From: Teredinibacter purpureus
Lineage (GTDB): Bacteria > Pseudomonadota > Gammaproteobacteria > Pseudomonadales > Cellvibrionaceae
Direction of reading: 5' to 3'
Length of the DNA stretch: 64,000 bases
Assembly: GCF_014217335.1 (NCBI RefSeq)
Contig: NZ_CP060092.1
Coordinates: forward strand, 1,009,501-1,073,500
Each line of letters opens with the position of its first letter. Within the stretch, counting starts at the first letter, position 1. The notes beneath the pieces were generated by a model. The model had not been told where the DNA came from, made no database searches, and saw only the letters and a program-made list of their open reading frames with translations. Shown in pieces: positions 1-6,862 of this stretch. Position numbers and translations under genes: made by a program.

Positions 1-10
1 GAAGAATCAT
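1..10 (-). CDS. Start of a toxin gene (PIN/VapC-like?), cut by window edge
   Basis: On the minus strand an ATG at 10-8 overlaps the TGA of the Phd-type antitoxin by ATGA, the usual coupling of antitoxin and toxin. Only three codons (M-I-L) lie in the window. Phd antitoxins of this kind are commonly followed by PIN-domain or Doc/RelE toxins, and many PIN toxins begin M-I-L, but three residues cannot identify the family. Confidence 0.35.
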
Positions 11-237
11 AAATTGGCGTCCCATTCAGAATCTGTTGGGGTCACTACATCATGAATTTTGGCGCTTTTGGCCAATTGCTGTAATTGTTGCTGTGCAAGT
101 TGCTTTTGGTTTACTGGGGGCGCTATTGTGGCAATGAGCTTACCGTTAGTAGTAACACTTATTTGCTCTCCAGTATTGGCCTTTTCCAAGTATTTCAATA
201 GGTTAGCTCTGAAATCGCTAATATTAACAGTTTGCAT
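7..237 (-). CDS. Phd/YefM-family antitoxin
   Basis: A 76-residue protein from the ATG at 237. It begins MQTVNISDFRANLLKYLEKA, the typical Phd/YefM N-terminal fold (strand, 'ISDFRA' helix, then 'GEQISVTTNGKLIATIAPP'), which binds the operator DNA as a dimer. The C-terminal half is Gln/Ala rich and then acidic, as expected for the toxin-wrapping tail. A longer reading from TTG at 276 adds 13 residues before the conserved start and is less likely. The stop overlaps the next ATG, so a toxin gene follows off the left edge. The gene lies just inside a putative integron cassette boundary at 290-296; TA pairs are common cassette cargo in chromosomal integrons. Confidence 0.8.
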   Translation of the reverse strand: MQTVNISDFRANLLKYLEKANTGEQISVTTNGKLIATIAPPVNQKQLAQQQLQQLAKSAKIHDVVTPTDSEWDANL

Positions 238-289
238 AGGTGCACCGGTTATTTGTTGTACAGGGTGTTTGTACAATATAGCGTAAAAA

Positions 290-323
290 GCCTAACAAGG
301 CTATCAACCTGACGTCCAAAGCT
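290..323 (-). other. Probable integron attC remnant, target of the adjoining intron
   Basis: Read on the minus strand the segment ends in GTTAGGC (296-290), matching the attC core GTTRRRY where integron integrase cuts between G and TT. The inner part (TTTGGACGTCAGGTTGATAG, 320-301) has the look of one arm of an attC stem. The other arm is missing because the 3' end of a group II intron abuts at 324. Class C-attC introns insert into the attC bottom strand, so the order cassette gene, GTTAGGC, half stem, intron end is what such an insertion leaves. The complementary half is not present in the window, so this rests on the core motif and context. Confidence 0.45.
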
Positions 324-422
324 ATCGGGTCAGAGGGGGAGTTCCCCCCCCGTCTGCCCACAGAACCGTGCGCACGGGTCACGTACACGGCTCCTCACAC
401 TAAACGTGACCAGCGACGAATG
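324..422 (-). mobile_element. Group II intron 3' end (domains V and VI), truncated
   Basis: On the minus strand a domain V-like hairpin occupies 393-363: it starts GAGCCGTG, ends CACGGTTC, and carries a small internal bulge; it is 31 nt rather than the usual 34. Domain VI follows at about 362-326: CAGA pairs with TCTG and a run of G pairs with CCCCC, leaving an unpaired A just before the last CCC, the expected branch-point adenosine. The predicted 3' splice boundary is ...GAT|AG at 324. About 28 nt of domain IV-type sequence (GTGAG upstream of domain V) remain, then the intron is cut at the 24-bp repeat at 423-446. No reverse-transcriptase ORF survives, so it is a dead remnant. Confidence 0.7.
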
Positions 423-446
423 AAATAATCGGACAGCCACGTTAAG
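423..446 (+). repeat. 24-bp direct repeat, copy 1, at a truncation junction
   Basis: A 24-bp segment beginning AAATAATCGGACAGCC and ending ACGTTAAG is identical to 2566-2589. Here it separates the truncated group II intron on its left from the 5'-truncated Rhs gene on its right. It may be the terminal sequence of a mobile element that has lost its body. The element family is not identified. Confidence 0.75.
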
Positions 447-1144
447 TACTACACGTACATCACCAAGGGTCTGTTATTGCGGGTACGGATGAAAATGGCA
501 ATTTAGATTACGTAAACACATACGATGCCTATGGTGGCATTGATAGCGTGACGGGGCGTTTTGCATACACTGGCCAAATGTATCTACCAGAGCTAGATAT
601 GTATCATTATAGGGCTCGGGTGTACAATCCTGACATCGGCCGATTTTTGCAAACGGATCCTGTTGGGTATGAAGATCAGATGAATCTTTATGCTTATGTC
701 GGGAATGATCCGATGAATTTTATTGATTCTACTGGTGAAGAGTCTGAGAGGGTGACGTTTACAACTAAAATGGGGCCTTTAACTAGGGATTCTGCTAACA
801 GAATTAATACCAATACGAGCCATGCAAACGCAATGAAGGCTACAGCCGTTGGTGCATTATCTACCTACTTAACTCGTGGGAAAGATCTGGGGGCTGTTGG
901 TGTAGCCGCCGGACATGTTTTAACAGAGATTCAGCCGTCCGTTCAGGAGGGTGATACTTTAACAATTGAAACAACTGTTGAGCTTGGTACTGATACTGAT
1001 AGTGGAGTAACGGTTGTAGGGCAAACACAAACAGTTACAAACTCTGAAGGGGAGGTTGTTCATCAGGTTGAATCCATTAAGGGGCAGCCTGCGTCTAGCT
1101 CTAATGAATCGTATGACTGTAATAATAATGACTGCTATGACTAA
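446..1144 (+). pseudogene. Rhs-family protein, C-terminal fragment with toxin tip
   Basis: The frame is open from 446 to a stop at 1144 (232 residues) but is cut upstream by the 24-bp repeat, which supplies an in-frame TAA at 443-445; the first ATG is at 548. The N-terminal part carries YD-repeat sequence ([17 protein letters not shown]) and then the conserved Rhs core: [37 protein letters not shown] and IDSTG, which normally closes the Rhs cage. The roughly 130 residues after IDSTG are variable, the place where polymorphic toxin domains sit. This tip has a Gly/Ala-rich stretch, a Thr/Val-rich stretch and an Asn/Cys-rich tail, and I do not recognise it. With the shell and export regions missing it is probably a silent tip cassette. 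Confidence 0.8.
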
Positions 1145-1149
1145 TTTTT

Positions 1150-1365
1150 ATGTTTTTCCTTAGATTAGTTCCGAAAAATGTTTTACTTTGGTGCCAAGTG
1201 ATTTCAGCTAGTGCTTGCGCGGTGTTGATAAATACCATTGCGAGTACGTATAGCCTTTTTGAAAAAATTGTTTTTACTATCCCAGTTTTTTGGGTTATCT
1301 CGGCAATCCTAGTGGTTGTATATCTCGGGGTAGGTAAGCTCTTTAGCAAAAACAATAAAAAGTAG
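1150..1365 (+). CDS. Small two-helix membrane protein, candidate Rhs immunity protein
   Basis: A 71-residue protein starting 5 bp after the Rhs stop. It has two hydrophobic segments (about residues 9-30 and 38-60) and a basic tail ending SKNNKK. No strong ribosome-binding site is visible, so translation may be coupled to the Rhs frame. Position directly behind an Rhs tip is the standard place for the cognate immunity gene, and a membrane immunity protein would suit a membrane-acting toxin. The function is inferred from position only; it could also be a nonfunctional remnant. Confidence 0.5.
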   Translation: MFFLRLVPKNVLLWCQVISASACAVLINTIASTYSLFEKIVFTIPVFWVISAILVVVYLGVGKLFSKNNKK

Positions 1366-1414
1366 TAGGAGTAGGTTCCAATTAAAAAGTTGGCGTAAAT
1401 CAGGGAAAAGCACT

Positions 1415-1446
1415 AAAGCCCCGGCCAGAGATGGCCGGGGCTTTTT
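1415..1446 (+). terminator. Strong intrinsic terminator, possibly bidirectional
   Basis: AAAGCCCCGGCC, a 6-nt loop, GGCCGGGGCTTTTT: a perfect GC-rich stem with flanking A and T runs. It lies between the convergent small membrane-protein gene (plus) and the toxin-antitoxin operon (minus), so it can stop transcription from both sides. Confidence 0.9.
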
Positions 1447-1454
1447 AGTTGTAG

Positions 1455-1746
1455 CTACGGCAAATCCTCCGGCGCAAAATCCCGCCGTTTGTGGATCACA
1501 GCGAGCACATAACACTGCTCATTTTTAACTTCGTACATAATCCGGTAGGAATAAATGTGCAGTTCCTGAATCTCCGGTTTGCCGACTTCGGGCACCATCT
1601 TGCCCACGTTGGGAAGCCGGTTCAGGATGTCGGTCTTCTCTCGAATATCCTGAGCCACTTTCCTTGGCGTAGTGCTTGGAATCCTCGGCAATAAAATCAT
1701 GGATATGCTTTAAGTCCGCTCTGGCGAGCTTCGTCCAAATCACCAT
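1455..1746 (-). pseudogene. RelE/ParE-family toxin, frameshifted
   Basis: Two overlapping minus-strand frames together give one complete RelE/ParE toxin. The first (from ATG at 1746) encodes MVIWTKLARADLKHIHDFIA and runs to HYAK; the second continues KVAQDIREKTDILNRLPNVG, then the conserved strand YRIMYEV and the C-terminal HKRRDFAPEDLP. The switch lies near 1661-1666, where CCAAGGAAAG looks like one extra G relative to an intact frame. The start overlaps the antitoxin stop by 7 nt, so the pair was one coupled operon. As read, the toxin is truncated and probably inactive; a base-call error in this one position would restore it. Confidence 0.8.
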
Positions 1747-1919
1747 GAATCAATATCCCGCTCTAACTCCTCGCTGGTCAGGGTGTCGCCACGCTCCACG
1801 GCTTCCTGCCCCTTGCGCACCTTATCGAGCACATACAGCCGGTACATAATCTCTTCCATATCGGCATTCTCGGGAACCTGGTTAATCGTGTTTAACGCAT
1901 CTTGTTTAGCAGCTTGCAT
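1740..1919 (-). CDS. Antitoxin of the RelE/ParE pair
   Basis: A 59-residue protein from the ATG at 1919, preceded by GAGAGG at a good distance; a TTG at 1934 would add five residues that overlap this site. The sequence (ALNTINQVPENADMEEIMYR, then LYVLDKVRKGQEAVERGDTL) matches the small helical protein that commonly accompanies RelE/ParE toxins; the acidic end TSEELERDIDSW would bind the toxin. Its stop lies inside the toxin start. With the toxin frameshifted it may persist as an orphan antitoxin. Confidence 0.7.
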   Translation of the reverse strand: MQAAKQDALNTINQVPENADMEEIMYRLYVLDKVRKGQEAVERGDTLTSEELERDIDSW

Positions 1920-1937
1920 AGGGTTGCCTCTCAAAGG

Positions 1938-2354
1938 TTAGGCGCTGGCAGCGTCATCAAAGGGTTGCAGTACAGATTGCATTTGCTGCTTGGCAATCAT
2001 CGCATCAATAAGTTTGATTATGGCTTCCTGGTCATCATCGTCAAAGCGTTCCACCGCCCGGAAGCGTTTAAATAATCGGTTATTGGCCAGTGGGTTATCT
2101 TCCACCGGGTTGCCGGTTAGCAGGTAGTCTATCGTGGTCGCCAGCGCATCCGCGAGCTTAATCAACATCTCCGCAGGCGGTAAGTTAAGTCCACTCTCGT
2201 ACTTGTTCAGTTGCTGGAAACGTATCTCCACCTTAGCCGCCAACTCTTTCTGCGACCAACGTTTCTGCTTGCGCAGCTCCTTGAGACGCGTACCAAAGGC
2301 TTTACGAAAATCGGGGTCTTGCAGTGCCATGAGCCATTCCACGTTCACATTCAT
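1938..2354 (-). CDS. XRE-family transcriptional regulator
   Basis: About 138 residues. A Cro/CI helix-turn-helix spans roughly residues 20-75: GTRLKELRKQKRWSQKELAA followed by VEIRFQQLNKYESGLNLPPA and LIKLADAL. The remainder is charged, ending in an Ala-rich tail. A very strong Shine-Dalgarno GGAGGTGAT lies just upstream; it is too close to the ATG at 2354 (2 nt) but ideally placed for the in-frame GTG at 2348, which may be the true start. The gene is 18 bp upstream of the antitoxin and could be a third member of that operon or control it. A sigma-70-type promoter lies at 2410-2439. Confidence 0.8.
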   Translation of the reverse strand: MNVNVEWLMALQDPDFRKAFGTRLKELRKQKRWSQKELAAKVEIRFQQLNKYESGLNLPPAEMLIKLADALATTIDYLLTGNPVEDNPLANNRLFKRFRAVERFDDDDQEAIIKLIDAMIAKQQMQSVLQPFDDAASA

Positions 2355-2409
2355 CACCTCCGCAGTATATGGGTATGTTCTTAATAGGACTTGACTGTAG
2401 CTCCTTGCA

Positions 2410-2439
2410 AGTATAAAAATAGCTCCTCATAAGAGTCAA
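2410..2439 (-). promoter_or_regulatory. Sigma-70-type promoter for the XRE/antitoxin/toxin operon
   Basis: On the minus strand TTGACT (2439-2434) and TATACT (2415-2410) are separated by 18 bp, about 55 bp upstream of the XRE start. Both hexamers are one base from consensus. It is divergent from the primase stub start at 2470. Confidence 0.6.
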
Positions 2440-2469
2440 CTTTAATCTTGACAGGATTTTGGGGGAAAT

Positions 2470-2571
2470 ATGGCAAGACTGCCCGACGACGTGGTAAATC
2501 GCATTAAGCAAGACGTGTCCTTACTGCGCTTGGTGGAAAGCCAGGGCCACAAAGTGACCAAGAACAAATAA
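2470..2571 (+). pseudogene. CHC2-type DNA primase, N-terminal stub
   Basis: A 33-codon frame preceded by a G-rich ribosome site encodes MARLPDDVVNRIKQDVSLLR then LVESQGHKVTKNK and stops. This is the N-terminus of CHC2 zinc-finger primases of phage or plasmid type; the family continues with a CPFH...CFGC zinc finger, all of which is missing. The frame ends exactly where the 24-bp repeat begins (2566), so the gene was cut by the event that placed the repeat here. Confidence 0.7.
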
Positions 2572-2589
2572 TCGGACAGCCACGTTAAG
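2566..2589 (+). repeat. 24-bp direct repeat, copy 2
   Basis: Identical over 24 bp to 423-446. Here the left neighbour is the truncated primase gene, ending in GAAC directly before the repeat. The right neighbour is AT-rich sequence leading to the RAYT transposase end. GAAC is a known target motif of IS91-like rolling-circle elements, but copy 1 is preceded by GAATG, so that link is weak. Confidence 0.75.
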
Positions 2590-2651
2590 AGAAAAACAAT
2601 CAGTTTAGTTATGGTTTTTATTAAACTCACCACGCCATAGGCGCTATTTCA

Positions 2652-3533
2652 TTACCGTTTGTTTTTGGCGTGAAATATTTGATTTTTCTGAATTTCAGAC
2701 GAGTCTAGCCGCTCTCTAGGTTCGAGAAAGGTAGGGTTTATTGCAGGATGGGGTGTTAGTGGAAAATGGCTTCGCAATTCGCGAAGGCCGGTCTTCTTTT
2801 CAATCCTAGAACTTTGGCAGCGAGCATGAGTTTTGCTTTGCAGCCGACTAAGCTTTTGAATGTGGATTCGAATTGGGTGGTGAGTGTGAGCCACTTTAAG
2901 GGCCTCAATACGCCGTTTTATAGAGGTATGTTCCGAGCTTTCTGGGGTTGTCGCCATTTTGGCTCGAACAGGATTTAAATCGACATAAGCCATGCAAGCG
3001 GCGAGTGCTTTTTCATCCAGTAACGCCTGTGATTTAAACCGGCTTTCCCAAAAGCGACCTGTGCAGTGGTCTTCTGCATTTGCCCTGCGGGCAATGGGTT
3101 CGTTTAAAGCCCACATGAAACGACTTATGCTGGCGAGTTCCAAGCGCCATTGGTCCAGCTTTTCTTTCACGGCCTGCCGCTGGGCGTCATCTAACGGCCC
3201 ACCTTTTACAAACGCTTGGGTTAAGGGGGTACCTTTGTAAAGGGTGTGCCAGCGTTTGGCTACCTCTAAATCGCTTAACGTGTGAGCCTCTGCGGCATTA
3301 ATATGCAATACCAGATGGTGGTGATTACTCATTACGGCGTAAGCACAGATATCAATGCAAAACACCTCCCCCAGGAATACAATACGGTCTTCAACCCACT
3401 GTCGGCGGTGTTCGTAGTCGTTACCGGTTAACGCATCTAGGCCGCAAAGAAACGCGCGGCGCACACAGCGAGATGTGCAGTGATAGTAGGGTGTGGCATC
3501 TAGTGAGATTTGTTGCTTTCTTGGGCGGGGCAT
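2652..3533 (-). CDS. REP-associated tyrosine transposase (RAYT, Y1/HUH type)
   Basis: A 293-residue protein with the Y1 transposase fold (IS200/RAYT superfamily). It starts MPRPRKQQISLDATPYYHCT, has the metal-binding HUH motif in YAVMSNHHHLVLHI (about residues 64-77), the region CTGRFWESRFKSQALLD and the putative nucleophile in ACMAYVDLNPVRA (about residue 187). These enzymes nick single-stranded DNA at REP hairpins and are usually single-copy and domesticated. After about residue 215 the protein becomes basic and low in complexity (THARCQSSRIEKKTGLRELR) and does not resemble the usual C-terminus, which suggests a frame change or recombination near the end. No REP array was recognised next to it. 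Confidence 0.85.
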   Translation of the reverse strand: MPRPRKQQISLDATPYYHCTSRCVRRAFLCGLDALTGNDYEHRRQWVEDRIVFLGEVFCIDICAYAVMSNHHHLVLHINAAEAHTLSDLEVAKRWHTLYKGTPLTQAFVKGGPLDDAQRQAVKEKLDQWRLELASISRFMWALNEPIARRANAEDHCTGRFWESRFKSQALLDEKALAACMAYVDLNPVRAKMATTPESSEHTSIKRRIEALKVAHTHHPIRIHIQKLSRLQSKTHARCQSSRIEKKTGLRELRSHFPLTPHPAINPTFLEPRERLDSSEIQKNQIFHAKNKR

Positions 3534-3570
3534 GGCTCATTCCTTGAGTTAACTTTTGCTGTTTTAATAT

Positions 3571-3594
3571 GGGTCTTCCCCTATTCAGGTGGCT
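3571..3594 (+). repeat. ISL3 left terminal inverted repeat
   Basis: Outer 24 bp starting GGGTCTTCCCCTATTC, differing from the right end at two positions; preceded by the target duplication TTTAATAT. Confidence 0.9.
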
Positions 3595-3655
3595 TTCTAG
3601 CCTTTCCTAATAAACTCCCCTAGAATCCCAGCCTTTTATTTCTTGGTTTTCAGTG

Positions 3656-4879
3656 ATGGACGAGCTTTCTCTTTACGAAAAAATATTATCAATCTCTTCT
3701 CCTTGGTTTGTCGAATCAGTTCAGCTAGATGAGCGTGACAACACCGTTCACGTCCACGTTGAATACGATTGCGACAAACATTTAACCTGCCCTTTGTGTG
3801 AATCCAGATGTAGTCGCCATGACACCAGAACAAGAACATGGCGCCATCTCGATAGCTGTCAATTTCGCACTCTCGTTCACGCGAATATCCCTCGCTCTAA
3901 ATGTCGCACGCACGGTGTATTGCAAGCTGATATCCCCTGGGCTGATAAGCGATCAAGTTTCACCTTGATGTTTGAGGCTTATGTAATCTCCTGGCTTCAA
4001 GAGGCGAGTATTAATGCCGTCAGTAAGAAGCTGGCGCTTAGCTGGAATGCTGCCGATGGAATAATGAAGCGGGCTGTAGAGCGAGGCCTAAAAAGACGGT
4101 CTCATCTACATATTCAAAACCTAGCTGTCGATGAGGTCTGCAGCAAAAAGGGACATGAATATGTGACCATTGTTTCTAATGATCATGGGCATGTAATAGA
4201 TGTCCAAGAAGATCGCAAAAAATCGAGTTTAAACGCATTTTTTACAGGATTAAGTGACAAGCAAATCCAATCAGTTGAAACGATTAGTATGGATATGAGT
4301 CCGTCCTATATTTATGCCACCAAAGAGTATATTCCTCACTGGGAAAGAGCGATATGTTTTGATAGGTTCCATGTTGCGATGGACTTAAATAAGGCTCTAA
4401 ATAGTGTTCGTAAAAGTGAAGCCAATATGGTCGCGCAACAACACAAGCTAGAGCTCCATAGATCGAAATTTGCATGGCTGAGATCACGTGAAAATCTAAA
4501 GGATATTCATTCTGTACAGATTTCAACATTAAGCGTTGTAGCAAAGAAGACTGCACGCGCATGGGCGATAAAGGAGTATGCCATGGAACTCTGGAATTAT
4601 GATGATCGTATATGGGCTGAAGAAGCTTGGAAGCAATGGTACAGCTGGGCGATAAGAAGCCGCCTCAATCCTATAAAATCGGTAGCTAAAAGCATAAAGA
4701 AGAATCTATGGGGGATAATAAACGCCATCGTAAATAAAAAGAATAATGCTGGTGCAGAAAGTATAAATAGCAGCATAAAAATGCTAAAAGTAAAAGCGAA
4801 AGGTTTTAGGCATAAGGCCCGTTTTAAGGCTGCAATTTTATTTCATCTCGGCGGGCTGGACCTGATGCCAGAAATCTAG
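3656..4879 (+). CDS. ISL3-family transposase
   Basis: A 407-residue protein from ATG at 3656 (a GTG at 3653 is also in frame). The N-terminal zinc-ribbon region has paired cysteines (CPLCESRCSRHD) followed by TRTWRHLDSCQFR. Next comes a helix-turn-helix region (VSKKLALSWNAADGIMKRAV). The DDE-type catalytic domain includes LAVDEVCSKKGHEYVTIVSN (first Asp), VETISMDMSPSYIYATKEYI (second Asp) and, near the end, NNAGAESINSSIKMLKVKAK (Glu), the order typical of ISL3. It carries out cut-and-paste movement of its element. The frame is intact and close to full family length, so it is probably active. Confidence 0.95.
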   Translation: MDELSLYEKILSISSPWFVESVQLDERDNTVHVHVEYDCDKHLTCPLCESRCSRHDTRTRTWRHLDSCQFRTLVHANIPRSKCRTHGVLQADIPWADKRSSFTLMFEAYVISWLQEASINAVSKKLALSWNAADGIMKRAVERGLKRRSHLHIQNLAVDEVCSKKGHEYVTIVSNDHGHVIDVQEDRKKSSLNAFFTGLSDKQIQSVETISMDMSPSYIYATKEYIPHWERAICFDRFHVAMDLNKALNSVRKSEANMVAQQHKLELHRSKFAWLRSRENLKDIHSVQISTLSVVAKKTARAWAIKEYAMELWNYDDRIWAEEAWKQWYSWAIRSRLNPIKSVAKSIKKNLWGIINAIVNKKNNAGAESINSSIKMLKVKAKGFRHKARFKAAILFHLGGLDLMPEI

Positions 4880-4901
4880 CCACCCGAATAGGGGAAGGCC
4901 C
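4878..4901 (-). repeat. ISL3 right terminal inverted repeat
   Basis: On the minus strand it reads GGGCCTTCCCCTATTC onward and overlaps the last bases of the transposase gene; followed on the plus strand by TTTAATAT. Confidence 0.9.
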
Positions 4902-5116
4902 TTTAATATACAGTGTTGTTTTTCTTGGTTCAAGCGGTGGTGTGGGTGTTCGAGAAACTGAGCGCTCAATCTTAACTAAGCGCCGCCCGCTTTCAATACA
5001 TAATTTTTTGGTATTCGGAGAAAACAAAAAAAATCACTCAACCATTGGAGGGTATGGTCATCTGAAAATTATTGAACGTTTGTGTGTATTTAAAGTGCCA
5101 ACCAAAGAAGGTGGCG

Positions 5117-6454
5117 TTAGCTGATACATAGTCGCGAAATACAGCGAAACTGATCTTCCGTTAGATCACGATAATGTTTAACGTTTTCGCGTATAGCGGT
5201 CTTGTTCTCTGTCTCAGACAATTGCAATTGTAAAAATAATGCCTTGAGATGATTGGCTGTAAAGGTATTTATATTCAAGCCATATTTTTCTTGTTCCATT
5301 TCTTTTAGTAGTTCAGCATATTTATAGTGATGGGCGAGCGCTACGACTGGGATGTTTTGCATTAAAGCAAAGACAACGCCATGAAAGCGGCTGGCAAAAA
5401 CAAAGTCTACGTTGCCAATGTTGTGGTAAACGTCTCGATAGGTTTCGGTTTTGGGGCGGAATAGCTTTTCCGCAATATTTTCTCTTGGGTGTAGCTGGGT
5501 AATTATGTCGTCTATGGTTGGGTTATCCATATCGATATTGTTGGGTATAAAGTGTAGGTTATGGCCTTGCTCAAGTAACCAATCGCAAAATAAGGCTAGC
5601 TCATGGGTATATCGGTTATAGGCTGCGGCGTTTGGGGTGCACCAACTTCTGGGGTCGCCGAAGGAAATGGGGTTTATGCACACGGCTGCTGGCGAGGTCG
5701 ATACGGCTAGCGCTTTAACCCGCTCGTCTATTTGCACGGAGAATGCCATATCGGGTACCCACTGTGCCCCAATGACACCCCAGCCAATGATTTTTTCGAG
5801 TGTATTGGCGTCCCGAAAAGATTTGTAATGTGCAAGTTTTATGGCCCAAGTACAAAAAAGGCGGGAGGCCTTGTGGGTTATAGCGCCCGCTCCAACGCTC
5901 ATAAAAGCAATTTTGCATCCTGTAAGGCGAGCAATCAAGCACCATCTAAATAACGCGAAAGGGTATCGCCACGCGCCTCCCCATTCATCATTTAGCTGAC
6001 CAGAGCCGGCGATAACTAGAAGGTCGATTTTGCGTAAATGTTTGAAAATGGTAAGGCAAAAATAAGTTTCTTGTAATAAATTAAACAGGAAGTGAGCGGT
6101 AAAGGCTAATGCTTTAAGTGTTTTGAACAGAATGGGGAAAGATTTGATGGTGACAATTACGCGATCACGTAATGAGGCAATAGTAAACTGGAATAAGCGC
6201 GGTGTGGGTGGATCGCTGTTGGTTGGGGTGTAATCTGTATTCTGTATATATTTCCTGAATATGGAAATGGCATCTATTCCGTGTCGTTTATGTACGTTAA
6301 CCGGTTGCTGACAAATGCCAATAATATGGGCATTGGGGCGGCAGCGTTTTAAACCAGCGATAGTTGCATCAGCAACCATCGCGTCTCCCATATTGCCGAA
6401 ACCGTAGGTTCCGAAAATGCCTATAGTGAGAGGGGTTTCATTTACAGTATCCAT
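5117..6454 (-). CDS. Polysaccharide pyruvyl transferase family protein
   Basis: About 445 residues from the ATG at 6454; an upstream start at 6529 would add a poorly conserved leader. It begins TIGIFGTYGFGNMGDAMVAD, the glycine-rich N-terminal motif of this family (CsaB/WcaK/AmsJ type). Later landmarks are VIAGSGQLNDEWGG and the C-terminal FVFASRFHGVVFALMQNIPV with its conserved R-FH. The family moves pyruvate from phosphoenolpyruvate to sugars as a ketal, or acts in exopolysaccharide tailoring. It lies alone next to the mobile-element cluster, about 20 kb from the exopolysaccharide locus, so its polymer is unknown. Confidence 0.8.
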   Translation of the reverse strand: MDTVNETPLTIGIFGTYGFGNMGDAMVADATIAGLKRCRPNAHIIGICQQPVNVHKRHGIDAISIFRKYIQNTDYTPTNSDPPTPRLFQFTIASLRDRVIVTIKSFPILFKTLKALAFTAHFLFNLLQETYFCLTIFKHLRKIDLLVIAGSGQLNDEWGGAWRYPFALFRWCLIARLTGCKIAFMSVGAGAITHKASRLFCTWAIKLAHYKSFRDANTLEKIIGWGVIGAQWVPDMAFSVQIDERVKALAVSTSPAAVCINPISFGDPRSWCTPNAAAYNRYTHELALFCDWLLEQGHNLHFIPNNIDMDNPTIDDIITQLHPRENIAEKLFRPKTETYRDVYHNIGNVDFVFASRFHGVVFALMQNIPVVALAHHYKYAELLKEMEQEKYGLNINTFTANHLKALFLQLQLSETENKTAIRENVKHYRDLTEDQFRCISRLCIS

Positions 6455-6862
6455 AATAGTGCTTACTAAGAGTGGCTTGTAGAAAAAACATGTGGTAATC
6501 CGAAGTCTAACAAGCGGCGAGTGTAGCACCTTGATAAGTCAACTAGGGTTTTATAAAGTCACAAAAGAAGATTATTTGTTAGGTTAATTATTTATTGCGC
6601 TCGGGGAGCGTTATAACCTGTAAACATAAGCGCAATAATGGAGCGTAGTACGTTGTATTATTGAAGATGATAACGAGAAACCTTAACCACTAGGCAGCGT
6701 TCTAGTTATAGGTTTATTCGTTTCTACGCGGGCTAAAATGAAAGAGAATATAGAGGATTTAGCGGTGAGCTGTTCGCGCGCCAGCCCCTGTAGTATTCAA
6801 GGTGTATGATACCTAAGGTGAAAGACTGGCAGCGCGATAGAGAAGGGGCTTAAAGAGGGGGC
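6455..6862. other. Intergenic, no gene recognised
   Basis: About 400 bp between two minus-strand genes. Composition is AT-rich on the side of the pyruvyl transferase gene and richer in GC toward the helicase end. No ORF with family signature, RNA gene or clear terminator was seen. It should hold the promoter of the pyruvyl transferase gene. Confidence 0.5.

Larger units (their letters stand above)
3571..4901 (+). mobile_element. Complete ISL3-family insertion sequence, 1331 bp
   Basis: The element is bounded by imperfect 24-bp inverted repeats starting GGGTCTTCCCCTATTC on the left and GGGCCTTCCCCTATTC on the right (22 of 24 positions match). It is flanked by an exact 8-bp target duplication TTTAATAT (3563-3570 and 4902-4909). 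It holds one intact transposase gene. Length, repeats and 8-bp duplication are all as expected for ISL3. The perfect duplication points to a recent insertion. Rejoining the flanks gives GTTTTAATATACAG, so the target was AT-rich intergenic DNA. The flank 4910-5116 holds no gene I can support. Confidence 0.95.

Noticed and set aside
4942..5124. 60-codon plus-strand frame after the ISL3 element
   Set aside because: No recognisable domain and overlaps the end of the pyruvyl transferase gene on the other strand.
5117..6529. Longer start for the pyruvyl transferase
   Set aside because: The first 25 residues are unlike the family start; the ATG at 6454 places the Gly-rich motif at the normal distance.
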